A DNA stretch of 64,000 nt from Branchiostoma floridae (lineage: Eukaryota > Chordata > Leptocardii > Amphioxiformes > Branchiostomatidae): contig NC_049982.1 in the NCBI RefSeq assembly GCF_000003815.2, forward strand, positions 22,505,629-22,569,628. The letters run 5' to 3'. The position numbers were made by a program, and so were the translations under genes. Positions 11,301 through 21,134 of this stretch are shown piece after piece. The notes beneath the pieces are model-generated. The model did no database searches and was not told the origin of the DNA. It was given only the letters and a program-made list of their open reading frames with translations. The stretch's first letter is position 1, and each line of letters begins with the position of its first letter.

Positions 11301-14300
11301 ACGAGTACGAATACGTTACTGTCATCTCCAACCACAGTTTACGATTTGCCTTCTTTTCATGCAGCCGGTGGAGACGAGATACACGTTTCACAACCTGACA
11401 TTTGACAGTAATTACACAGTACTGGTAAGTACGTTAAATAGAGCTATTCAAACTTGTGGCAGATTTGTAACGACATAGGGAGAAGTGTGCGCACGAACTA
11501 TACGGTATACGGCAATCATTTGTAGCACTGTAGGAAAAATCTTCTAGACAAAAGACAAATATGATTCGAGCGAGTTGATAAAAGACTACATCATAATATA
11601 TATATATATATATATATCAATGGGCGGAGGCACTGTTTTGTTGCTGACATGGTGGTGGGTGGTATGATGGAGCCAGGGCAGAGACATTTTGCAACTTGAG
11701 TCATTCTTTACATTCTAAAAGAACACGGCGTCTTTCAAAAGGCACGTTGATGTTTGTTGAATGCACGTTGGAGTTCGTGACGCCTGTTGAAGGTTCGGTG
11801 AAGGTACGTTTGTGTTGTCAGACTCTAACGTACCTCAACAGTGCCTCTGCTCAATGAGATAGGGGCCATGGATCTGAATATTCTTGAGCTCAGGATGTTG
11901 CTTTACCAATGGCTTACAGTACAGGCGGAACTCAGCCTGAGCTGCAGCATAACAGACCGACAACCCCCTTCCTGAAAGTAGTGTGGTATATTCCATAGAC
12001 ATCGGGTCAGTTGTGTCTGCCGAATTAGAGGCAGATAGTTAGGTCAGTGAAGAACGGAATGGAGGTTCAGTTACATTTGTTATGGCTGGGCTATGACATC
12101 AAAAAGTGCACAAAAAACACTGCAAATTCCAATATGAAATCGTTTATTGATTTCCCCATCTTAGATGCGCAGCACTTTCTATGAAGGTGCTATGGAGAGC
12201 AGGGCTGTGAGTATGTGGTTCCAAACACCCCACTGTCTGGACGTCTCTGGATACAACTTCAGTGTCTGTGGTAGGGACATGCCATACATCATCATCTTGT
12301 TTGTTCTGAATGCTTTTCGTAATTGTTAATGGTCTTCGCGAAATATCATGCGCCAATCACTAGGATGTATTAAATGTTTAAGAAAAGGGAAGGTAAAGCT
12401 ATATCTAGTACCGTATATGAATCGAAAAATATTATCTCCTTTGTTTATCTTGGTGTGTGTCCGCAGTTATTTAAGTGGCAGATTGGGGTGGGCCGGGTGA
12501 AGGAAATGTCATGTATGTACAGTGTAAGTGAGGCATGGAAATTCATGAGTAAGACAGTAACTTCAGGCCTCCATGGTACTCAGCTAAAGCTTGCCACTAC
12601 AATGTTAGCCAATTTACCACGCTCCAGTGATACCATGCAGTGATATACTTTTAGTGTAGCTGGTGCACACTGTGTACTGGTTAAGATGTGGATAACGTTA
12701 AATGTAAAGAAGGGTCACTAAATCCCCTGTTTTTGGCGACGTCTGAGGGGCTAGCCTAATCGGTGTACTTGTATGCTTGTTCTGACCTCAGCTCCTGGAG
12801 CCCCGCGGAACTTGACCTACCGGCTGTCTGTGACGGACAACGTCGCAGTCGTCTCGTGGCTGCCGCCCTTCAGGACCTCACTGACCAACCCTGTGTCCAG
12901 TTACGTGGTGTTAGTGCGGCAGGAGGTGCAGCCTGCCGTGGACGGTACCATACTGTCAGCACAAGCCACACAGGAAGTCATTCCAGGGGTAGGGCATACC
13001 GCTACTACTGTGCACGTGTGTGAGATTCAGGAGGGTCTCGGCAGTCTGCGGCTAGAGGTCGGGATGGTTGGGAGTAGGTTATTACTCATTCGGCCCTATG
13101 TCGGGAGTAAGTCAGTTGTTAAATGGTTGTCACTAAAAGATAGGTGTGGCCCAAACAGGTCAGACTGCTCTCGAAATATTGATAACCTTGGTTGACTAGT
13201 GGTCTGGAAGCATCTTGTTGGCTATTCATAAACTGGGGGTTTTCAAATCGCGCCTGGCACATTAATAACTGAATTTCTCCAGCACTGATATGTATGGTCA
13301 TTCTGAAGACTACAACATGTTTATCCCAGAATATTGCAGGTTTCAACTAAAATGTCATCTAATAGATGTATGATTTTTTATGGTATAGTCTAACGCCGTT
13401 TCTACGATTTCAGAGCCAAACGAACTTTTCCATCATCGACTTGAATCCAGGGACTGTCTACCTGGTCTCGATTGCAGGAAGGACACCTGGTGGAACCGGT
13501 GCGACTAGCATCCTTTACATTCAAACATTATCAGGTAAGGATGCCAATGAACGTGATACAAGTTGTCAATTGCCAAACTTATACCTCCAATGAGAAGTCC
13601 ACAAATAATTCAATACCCAATGTCGTTTTTCTTTATCCCCTCACCCAAAAACAAAAACTGAATGATCAAGAAGCATTTTAAATCAGGGATTGAAATGATA
13701 CTGAAAACAAGTATTGCAAACATTGAATCTCGAGAACAATCTTTGGACGTTCAGCAGTGCCAAGTGGTTAGCAACCCTGCTTCTGGAACGATTGGCTGGG
13801 AGTTCGAATTCCGGCTGTATCGCTCAACTGACGTACTGGGTACTGGTCGCAGTCCTAATACCCCTGTCACATTTGGCGAAAATCGATCGGACGACGATTC
13901 TGTGGCAATCGCCCGAGCCTCGCTTATAATAATAACTTTATTGCAATTGTACCAGGTACAAAGTATGGCTTATATGTGACAGGGACGGTTTTCAGGTGAA
14001 AAGTACGCGCAACCCTCTGTCGATCTTAAATATGGCCGATCTTCCATCTATACGCCCGAAGATCGTGGATAATGTGACAGAACGTTAAAATGTCCATTGT
14101 TCATTGCTCTTGTCGAAAAAAGGTTGGAGATTTTTCCTAGTACTGGTTGATAGTGTGTGTCGTTTCTGTCACGACTAGTGGACGAATAGCTCTCCAGTGG
14201 GCTAAATTTGTTCCCTTTCACTTTTTTCACCTTCATTGTGTTCTCCCCACAGAAAAAGACACCACCACAACTGTACTGACCAGTCCTACCATGATTGCGG

Positions 14301-17300
14301 GTTCCGTGAGTCCAGCCTGGCTCAGCGGAGTCATCCCCATGTTACTGTTGCTCACAGCCCTAGCCGCCTGGGCAGCCATTCACAGCTACCGCAAAAACGG
14401 CGGCTTCTTCAGAAGAAAGCATCGACAAGAGGCAAGAAAGCATTAGCCTTTTAATTTGATGAGCTTTCTTTAAAACTTCATAGGGCTCATGCTCAAGGAT
14501 ATGATAAAGACAGATGAGTGAATCGCCTTGATAGTAATGGATTTGCTACAAATCGCTCAAAGATAGGAAGTTAGTTCTCTCATTTTAGATAGTAATGCAA
14601 GACTGAAAATTGCGTTTATGTTCTTCATACCTAAAGAAGCTTAAGTTACTCTTGTACAACCATACATGTTCACCATTATCTGGAAGCCCATATGCTAGCC
14701 TGTGATACTCGTACCCACTTGTATATGTTTGTAAATATGTCTTGGTTGGGGCCTGTGCTCAGCCAAATTTGGCAAAAATATGGTTGTATCATTGGAAACA
14801 TATGAGAATTTATAATCCAGTGAGATCTGCAATACTGAACACACGCGAGAACATGCATACCTTTTCCGCGTGGTTACATGCGCGAGAACAGCATCGCCAC
14901 TTCAGATCTTGAAGTTAAGAGTCGATAAGTGTACAATAAAGTTCTCTTCCTTGCAGAGCCCCATGCCGCTTTTCCCGGAGTCGCCAGTGTTCCACGGGTT
15001 ACGTCACGACCACTGCTTCCTGCTGCAGAACAGGTTCTACAGCGAGACGGACGTCCTGTCAGACCAACACGACGAGTATGAGATGGACTTCAGGTGGGTG
15101 CATGCGCAAGATGTGTCTCATTTGCATGTTTGTGAGAAATGTGTCTTTTGCATATTCATGAGATTTCAATTGAGCCGACACCGAACTTTCTTCTTTTACA
15201 TCATGAGGGTTTCCCGTCAGCATTTCATTATTATGGAAGCACCTTTACGAATCAAGCTTGCGAACTAAGTTATTTTAACTTTGTGGTACTAGAAAGCATC
15301 TTTGTTCGTTGAATACTTTTCTTCTTTCTGATATCTTTAATGTAATATATTACACACATTCGCAAAGTACTGATATACACTTGTATTACATTGCCAAGAG
15401 CACTATGCGAAAGGACGATATTCCATTTTTGTGATTAGATAAAACCATTGGACTGAATTCTATTTAGATATACATTAACACGTACTTCAATTTACCACTG
15501 CCTTCTGATGTAGAACATGCTGCAAAAATGCATAATAAGCAAATAATGTAATCATTATTAAAGTCCTGTATTTTTAAAACTTCACAGTATAAGGCCGGCA
15601 GCTCCAATCATAGAACATGCTACAAAGATTTTTTTTAGCCATTGACGTTGTCGCTATTGAAGTCTTGCATTCCCTTTAACCTCACAAAATGAAATCTGCC
15701 AGCTGCAGGCAGTATAGATCAGTAACCGTTTATAAGGATGGCACCTCCGGAAATAAGTAAAAGTAAATCAAATTTGCAAACGAATTAAATTTGTATTTCG
15801 CTTTTATAGCCAACTGGAGTTGGAAGAGGTCATCGGAGAGGGAGCGTTTGGCAAGGTGATACGCGGCAAGGCGCGNNNNNNNNNNNNNNNNNNNNNNNNN
15901 NNNNNNNNNNNNNNNNNNNNNNNNNNNNNNNNNNNNNNNNNNNNNNNNNNNNNNNNNNNNNNNNNNNNNNNNNNNATCATGATAAGATCATGATTAGTCA
16001 GGTTTTTTTTTTCTAAAATTCTGCATATCATACGTCATAAATACTTCAAAATTACTGTCACACCTATTCAAAAAAGCAATTAAAAGCAAAAAGCTTGGAT
16101 TGTATTTCGTAACATTTCTTATTCGTCACTATTGTTATCTTGCAATGATGTACACTTTTCTAAATACGGAATACATGCTAAAATTAGCCCGTGCGCATGA
16201 AATTGGAAATAAAGCTCGTATAATCAAAGAAATATATCACAGGAAACTGAAAACGTGGACGAAAATATTACAACAGATAGCAACAGTTGAAATGTTAACT
16301 CCTTGTCATTTGCTGTGTGCTTTTGGGGGCACAACGCAGAGGGTCTACTGATATAGCTAAGCTCTGACGCTTACCAAAAAAGAATGAAATCCTCTTACAG
16401 AAAATGCGACTGGTGTTGACCAAGCGAACCTGCTAGCAGAGATCGAGTTGATGAAGCAGATAGGAGCGAACCGGAACATCGTGAGTATCCTGGGCTGCTG
16501 CACCCGCCGCTCGCCAGTGTTCCTGGTGGTGGAGTACTGCCCGTTCGGGGATCTCAAGAACCTCCTCAGAAACATCAGGGAACAGGTAAGGCTGATGTAG
16601 TCTCTACCAAACTGACTATTATAGGGAGAATAATTTGCTAGGGGAGTTTTGCTACTAGAGGAGTTAGCCGGCCGCGCAGCCAGCTTCTCCGGAAGTGAAA
16701 CATTAACCTTGGCGTGGACTGACTCCCCTGGCCAGCTTCCCGATTTTTACCAAACTCTACGATCCCCGAATCGAAGCCCCGTAGGAAGACTTGTTGAAGC
16801 CTAAGGCTTAGGTCCCAATTGGAGAAAGGGGCACTGTTTTCGCACTTTCGGGCGTGAAAACGGAGATATTGCTTTCGCTCTATTGTTCTGGTGTGTGCCC
16901 ACAGAAATTTGAGCCGGAAGTGGCCCTCACAGGTTCAACAATAGTTTAAGTGTGCGAGTTGGGAATGTAAGTACACATGGGCACACCCACGCAGGTACTT
17001 CGAGTCTATCTTTAAGCTTGTTTTCCAGGCTTGCTTTTCACGTGAAACCACGACAATGTGAAATGATCTTGACTTAGTATTATGAACAATATTCAGTTCT
17101 ACGTGGAATTGTATCGAGGGAATATATAAACAAGACACGAATCTTCTGCATCGTTTTAGAAGGAGTATGAAGAGAACGAACATCCCCTGCTGGGTATCAA
17201 ATGTCAGGCCATCAACTCTCCAAATATGGGCAACAACGAGGAGGCGTCCTTCGCTCCAGTCACCGTCTCCTCGCTGGTCCCCATCTACAACCCCGCGAGT

Positions 17301-20300
17301 GAAGCCAACCCCTCCGCTGCGGGAGGAAGGCCGAAGGACGAGAACCTGGACAGCGGAACCAGCATGGACCTGAGGGATGTGCTGGACGTCCTCCCGACCG
17401 ACCTGCTTTCATTTGCCCGGCAGATTTCAACAGGAATGGTAACAACGTTTTACAATTAGCAATTGCCATTGATACCTCCGAAGAAAAGGAGGCCTTGTTT
17501 TTTGTCTGTGTGTTTGCTTGTCTTTTTGTGTGTTCGAAGTTGAATATTGTAGAGTGCCAGGATATGAGTCGGAAAGTGGTGTAACCGGAAATTGTCTGGA
17601 TAGGAAGGTTGGTTTGGCTCGGGTCCAAAGTTGTTCCCGGCTGGCAAAAACATTCATAATAATGAAGAAGACAATAAATTGAAAAAAAGTCGGGCAGTTA
17701 TGAAATCTACCATAGCACTGACGGTCTTATTTTTTCTCTTGCTACTCCAAAGGAATACCTTGCTTCAAAGAAATTCGTCCACAGAGATCTGGCCGCGCGA
17801 AACGTCCTGGTGTGCGAAAACAAAGTGGTGAAGATCTCGGACTTCGGACTCACGCGAGATATCTACGAGAACAGCGAGTACCGGAAGCTAACAGGGGGTA
17901 AACTTCCGGTCAGATGGATGTCACCTGAAGCCATCTTTGACCAAGTATACACCACCCAGAGTGACGTGTAAGTAGATAGTATTACGTACCAAAACAACAT
18001 ATGTTAGGACTTGCCTGTCTATTGCAACATGCCTATTTTTTCTGCCAGTAAAATTTCCATACATTTCCCCTTTTTGTACCATAAACGCATAAAGAACCAG
18101 TGACACTAATTCATCATGGTCGTTTCTATTACAGATGGTCCTTCGGAGTGGTCCTGTGGGAGATTGTCACTTTAGGTAAAACCTTTCGTCTTATACTATT
18201 TATGGTGTTTCATTAATATGGAAATAACCAAGCAGTGATACAATAATAGCTCGCACCTTACAAGATTATCTCATTTTCCAACTCTAGACGTATCTTACCA
18301 ATGATAATTTTCTCATCGCGTTAGAACATAAATGAGATATTTGGCGTATCAAATAACTGTGTCTCAGATATTTTGGGAGTCTGACAGTTGGTCATATGAT
18401 GTACGTACTCTGTGTTTGAAGAATTCCACCAATACGTCTTTCCAAACGATCTTAACATAATTTGGCAATCTGCAAACATACGTAAGATAGATGTCGGTCA
18501 CGACTGCAGTACGATAGATGTCGGTTAGCTGAGGAGTGTGTAAGATGGTCTATTCGATACAAAAATGGATCTATGTATAAGCGACTGTCAATATCAAAAG
18601 AATGTCACCAATTCTAAAGATAATATTTACTTTCACTCACTACAGTTCCACATCATGTATAGACGTTTACCGTTATAGTTAGAGGACTTACATGTGATAC
18701 CTCTTTGTACTCTGGCTCCTAGGTGGATCCCCCTACCCGGGACTATCGGGCAAGGAGCTGTTCAGATACCTGAAGGCAGGGTACCGCATGGAGAAACCCG
18801 AGAACTGCAGACAGGAAATGTGAGTCTATGCCATCCCAGTCATGAAACATATGTCTTGATCAAATACATTTCACAGTCGGTTCATATCATGGCCATATCC
18901 GTATTGTTTTGAACTTCTGAAAGCTTATACCAATGCAATGGCCAAATCAGCAGAGTATTCGCCTTGAATTTGAGAGGTCGTGAGTTTGATCTCCGTCGAC
19001 GTCCGTACACTTAATTAGCGCTCAGCATTTGGAAAGAGTATGACTGTCACAGTACACACTAGCACCAGTAATATGCCTTGCCCCCCCTCCCAATGGGGAT
19101 GGCACGACAGTAAGGAGCCAGTGAATTACTGTGGCCCATGGTCTAGTGCAATAGAGAGCTGGGGTCGTCCTTTGCACAAGCTGGTGCGGGTGGGACTTGA
19201 TTTTAGCTTAATTGACACTTCCCCGTGTGTAATAAATGTAACATAGTCAGGACGGCACTAGGCAGGTTAACTCTGACATGTTCCGTCCCACCCGCAGCTA
19301 TGACATCATGCTGGACTGCTGGCAGGATAAGCCCCAGAGACGCCCCACCTTCACGGACATCCGGGAGCGACTGGAGGCGATCCTCGGGGACGTCCACCCT
19401 TACCTGGACCTCAACGTGGACCACGACCAGGAGTACTACCAAGGGAATCCACATCCGATTATGACAGGTACCCCAGGTGATTTTTTTCAACATATCTTTA
19501 ATCACGTCGATGGAGTGTCATTGACGAAAGACGTCGACACCGGATGGTTGTCAGAAATACCTGTCCTCTTCCAAAATCATATCCAGTTGCTTGCCAATGA
19601 GTATCTGCTTTTTGGCACATCTTTAATCAACTAGGGAGATTTTTTTCATCTGCCTCCAAAAATAATAAAAACTTGTCCTGATACAGTCTACAGTTTTAGT
19701 AGTCTCTTGTTACAACAACGCCAATCATTGTCCATTGCCACATGTACGTGTGACGTCAGCAACGAGTCAAAGGTTGTTGGAAGTCGATATCGCCCCCGAC
19801 CGTCCGGGTTGATAGATGTATGTTGCGTCCTGATGTAAATGGTCTCATTTACTCCTCTCGTAATTAATCGTAATTAATCGTGTTACCCTTTTGTTTTCTA
19901 GCTGCAGTGTCGACGAATCTCCCAGCAGAGTTAACTCTCCGAGATCGTCCTCTATCGAAGCCCACAGTAACAACGTTGAGTTCGTCCTGTGGGACTCGGG
20001 CACGGCCATAGCTGACCTCCCCAAACCGAGACGCTTGACCACTCGCAGGAACACTCGCATCTCCACTGACACCAGCGGCGTTGAGATGTCTCCCACCAGA
20101 GTTCTCCTACCGACCATCGGGTCAAGAAGTGACGAGTGCGACAACGAGAAATGGAGGAGCGCTCTGGACATCCGTGACAGCAGTTCCACCGACATCCCCC
20201 CGCCATCCCCGCACAGGTACTACAGCCTAGCCAACATCAACGCCGGCCTACCAAAATCACCGTCATCGCCTCAGAAAGTATTTGCCTTCACTGACGACGA

Positions 20301-20688
20301 GGTGTTCGCCAAAAAGAAGCCCGGGGCCAAGAAGAAGACGAGAAGAAAGAAGCGCTCCAAGCAGCCGAGGCGGACATCGCAATCAAGACCAGACGCAACC
20401 GACGATTCTACAGTTGCCAAGATGGTAATCGAGATTGAAGTCCCGGATGTAGGACCACCTAGCATTCCAGAGATAAACATAACAGGGAGCCCGGACGCCC
20501 CTCTCCTGTCGCCTGTGGGGACATCAGTGTCGCCTTGCTGCAGTTCCTGTGAGAATAAGAGCCCCACCAGGCTGCCCAGGCCTACGGGCGTGTGCAACAT
20601 CGTCACCGCCACCAGTTCGGAAGTCATCGGGAGTATCTACTCGTTCGACAACTCACGGAGTACTTCGGGGAGCGGGAATATATCATGA
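8364..20688 (+). CDS. Receptor tyrosine kinase with FN3 ectodomain (5' end missing)
   Basis: Single-pass receptor tyrosine kinase, predicted to bind an extracellular ligand and phosphorylate tyrosines in the cytoplasm. Exons read by frame continuity: 8364-8620, 8840-8975, 9373-9471, 9943-10016, 11365-11424, 12792-12988, 13414-13534, 14253-14431, 14957-15093, 15810-15875 (runs into the gap), 16401-16585, 17160-17438, 17753-17967, 18135-18175, 18723-18819, 19298-19467, 19902-20688. Three FN3 domains, a TM helix, juxtamembrane segment, GEGAFG glycine loop, HRDLAARN catalytic loop, DFG and an SPE version of APE. The kinase insert and the LLSF...GMEYLASK stretch resemble the PDGFR/VEGFR class, but those have Ig rather than FN3 ectodomains. 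The first visible exon starts mid-codon, so signal peptide and 5' exons lie upstream. A short exon after 11424 and one before 19902 seem missing, because the joins do not keep frame. The family is clear; orthology is not. Confidence 0.92.
10040..10335. repeat. Tandem repeat, about 85 bp x 3-4, in a receptor kinase intron
   Basis: Units share TTCCTCATAGTTGGATATC, GAAACTAATAAGACT and CAGTGACTGGAAAG. The last unit is degenerate. Confidence 0.85.
10511..10740 (+). mobile_element. Short inverted-repeat element (MITE-like), copy 1
   Basis: Terminal repeats TACCCCTGTCACAT at the left and ATGGGACAGGGGTA at the right give about 230 bp with no coding capacity. A reverse-oriented copy is at 13858-14080. 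Confidence 0.8.
11594..11616. repeat. (TA)n microsatellite
   Basis: Short uninterrupted TA run in an intron. Confidence 0.9.
12436..12500 (+). repeat. Dispersed repeat fragment (GTGTGTCCGCAG family)
   Basis: Contains TATCTTGGTGTGTGTCCGCA followed by TTATTTAAG. Related copies lie at 17495-17640, 21185-21345 and 40965-41105. Confidence 0.6.
13858..14080 (-). mobile_element. Short inverted-repeat element (MITE-like), copy 2
   Basis: Reverse complement of 10511-10740 over most of its length, including the GGCCGATCTT and TCGATCGGACGACG segments. The right terminal repeat is degraded (GTGACAGAACG). Confidence 0.8.
14253..14431 (+). other. Transmembrane exon of the receptor kinase, GC donor
   Basis: The exon codes a short Thr-rich stalk, a helix of about 21 hydrophobic residues ([20 protein letters not shown]) and a basic stop-transfer segment ([14 protein letters not shown]). 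The acceptor is TTCTCCCCACAG. No GT follows at a usable place: reading on gives a stop after five codons. A GC donor, CAAGAG|GCAAGA, at 14432 joins in phase 0 to the exon at 14957. The exon therefore probably uses a GC-AG intron. Confidence 0.85.
15876..15975. other. Assembly gap, 100 N
   Basis: Placeholder gap of unknown real length. It removes the end of the glycine-loop exon and probably the exon with the catalytic VAVK-type lysine. Confidence 0.98.
17495..17640 (+). repeat. Dispersed repeat (GTGTGTCCGCAG family)
   Basis: Ends GGTTTGGCTCGGGTCCAA, as does 40965-41105 with one difference. It lies in an intron of the receptor kinase. Confidence 0.6.
18935..19200 (+). repeat. tRNA-derived SINE-like element, family 2
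   Basis: Inside a kinase intron. The head contains GAGTTTGATCTCC (B-box-like); the body has GCGCTCAGCATTTGG, then TGCACAAGCTGGTG. The order matches 3310-3590 read on the other strand. Confidence 0.65.
19902..20688 (+). other. C-terminal tail exon of the receptor kinase
   Basis: An open frame of about 262 codons ends in TGA at 20686-20688. It is Ser/Pro-rich with a strongly basic block ([20 protein letters not shown]) and few tyrosines; no known domain is recognised. The kinase exon ends at 19467 with one base of a codon, whereas this frame needs two preceding bases. Direct splicing would read a different frame and stop after about 37 codons. A small intermediate exon is the simplest explanation; 19760-19772 is one phase-compatible 13-nt candidate. 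The length of the open frame argues that the long frame is real. Confidence 0.7.
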
Positions 20689-21128
20689 ATGTTCCAAGTG
20701 TAGGACCAAAGAGCTTGATAAAACCTTCTTGGTAGGACAGACCACATTGTGCAGGGTATCAGATAGGCATACAAGTGTCTGGCCACTAGGTAATGTGCTC
20801 CCAATAACCACTTTGGGTGGTCATCCCCCACTGAATACCTACTGACAGCTCAGACATATGCTTAATCAATGGAATTATAGAAAGGCGAATCAAGATTAGA
20901 CAGAAACATCGTTTCCCAAACTGAAGCCTACAACTTGATTGGATTTAGTCAGCATACAGTGCCATGTACACTGACATGTTGCTGAGATACAAAGATCTGG
21001 ACTGGCTGTTTGCTAGCTTCCTTTACAACTGAAAAGGAGTATGTGACGCCGGTCAATGGTGCGAAATGCGTGGCCATTACCTTTTGCCAACTTACAGAAC
21101 AAACATTGATCCATAACAAAATGAACAA

Positions 21129-21134
21129 AATAAA
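21129..21134 (+). terminator. Candidate polyadenylation signal of the receptor kinase gene
   Basis: AATAAA lies about 440 bases after the stop codon at 20688. It is the first canonical hexamer I found in the downstream sequence. It is an inference from position only. Confidence 0.4.

Larger units (their letters stand above)
11425..12790. other. Receptor kinase intron(s) with a probable unplaced exon
   Basis: Phase requires at least one small exon ending one base into a codon, but I could not locate it. The stretch at 11930-12005 is a dispersed repeat also seen at 44285-44360 (GCAGCAT.ACAGAC, CCTGAAAGTA.TGTGGTAT). Confidence 0.5.
8364..13534 (+). other. FN3 ectodomain exons of the receptor kinase
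   Basis: Seven exons code for three fibronectin III domains. FN3-1 is 8364-8620 plus 8840-8975, with the typical ending [16 protein letters not shown]3-2 is 9373-9471 (ending VTIAWTPPE), 9943-10016 ([10 protein letters not shown]) and 11365-11424 ([15 protein letters not shown]). FN3-3 is 12792-12988 ([12 protein letters not shown]...VVSWLPPF) plus 13414-13534 ([19 protein letters not shown]). For the third exon the donor at 9472 (AAG|GTAAGG) is chosen over the later GT at 9539, because only it keeps frame into 9943; the later donor gives a stop. The exon at 11365 ends in phase 0 but 12792 needs one preceding base, so the last strand of FN3-2 sits in a small exon I could not place between 11425 and 12790. 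NLT and NFS glycosylation sites are visible. Confidence 0.88.
15810..19467 (+). other. Tyrosine kinase domain exons
   Basis: Exon 15810-15875 holds [16 protein letters not shown], the nucleotide-binding loop, then runs into the 100-N gap. Exon 16401-16585 holds the C-helix Glu ([12 protein letters not shown]) and the hinge ([17 protein letters not shown]). Exon 17160-17438 is a kinase insert of about 70 residues, ending [13 protein letters not shown]. Exon 17753-17967 has [25 protein letters not shown] with two activation-loop tyrosines, WMSPEAIFD and the start of SDVW. Exons 18135-18175, 18723-18819 and 19298-19467 complete the C lobe ([22 protein letters not shown]...RPTF). The VAVK-type lysine is not visible and should lie in the gap. 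All other joins between these exons keep frame. Confidence 0.93.

Noticed and set aside
12763-13023. 86-codon frame overlapping the FN3-3 exon
   Set aside because: Shifted-frame shadow of the real exon 12792-12988, which has the FN3 residues.
19891-19901. Independent start of the tail open frame
   Set aside because: The frame begins at a TTG inside the pyrimidine tract of a splice acceptor, so it is an exon, not a separate gene.
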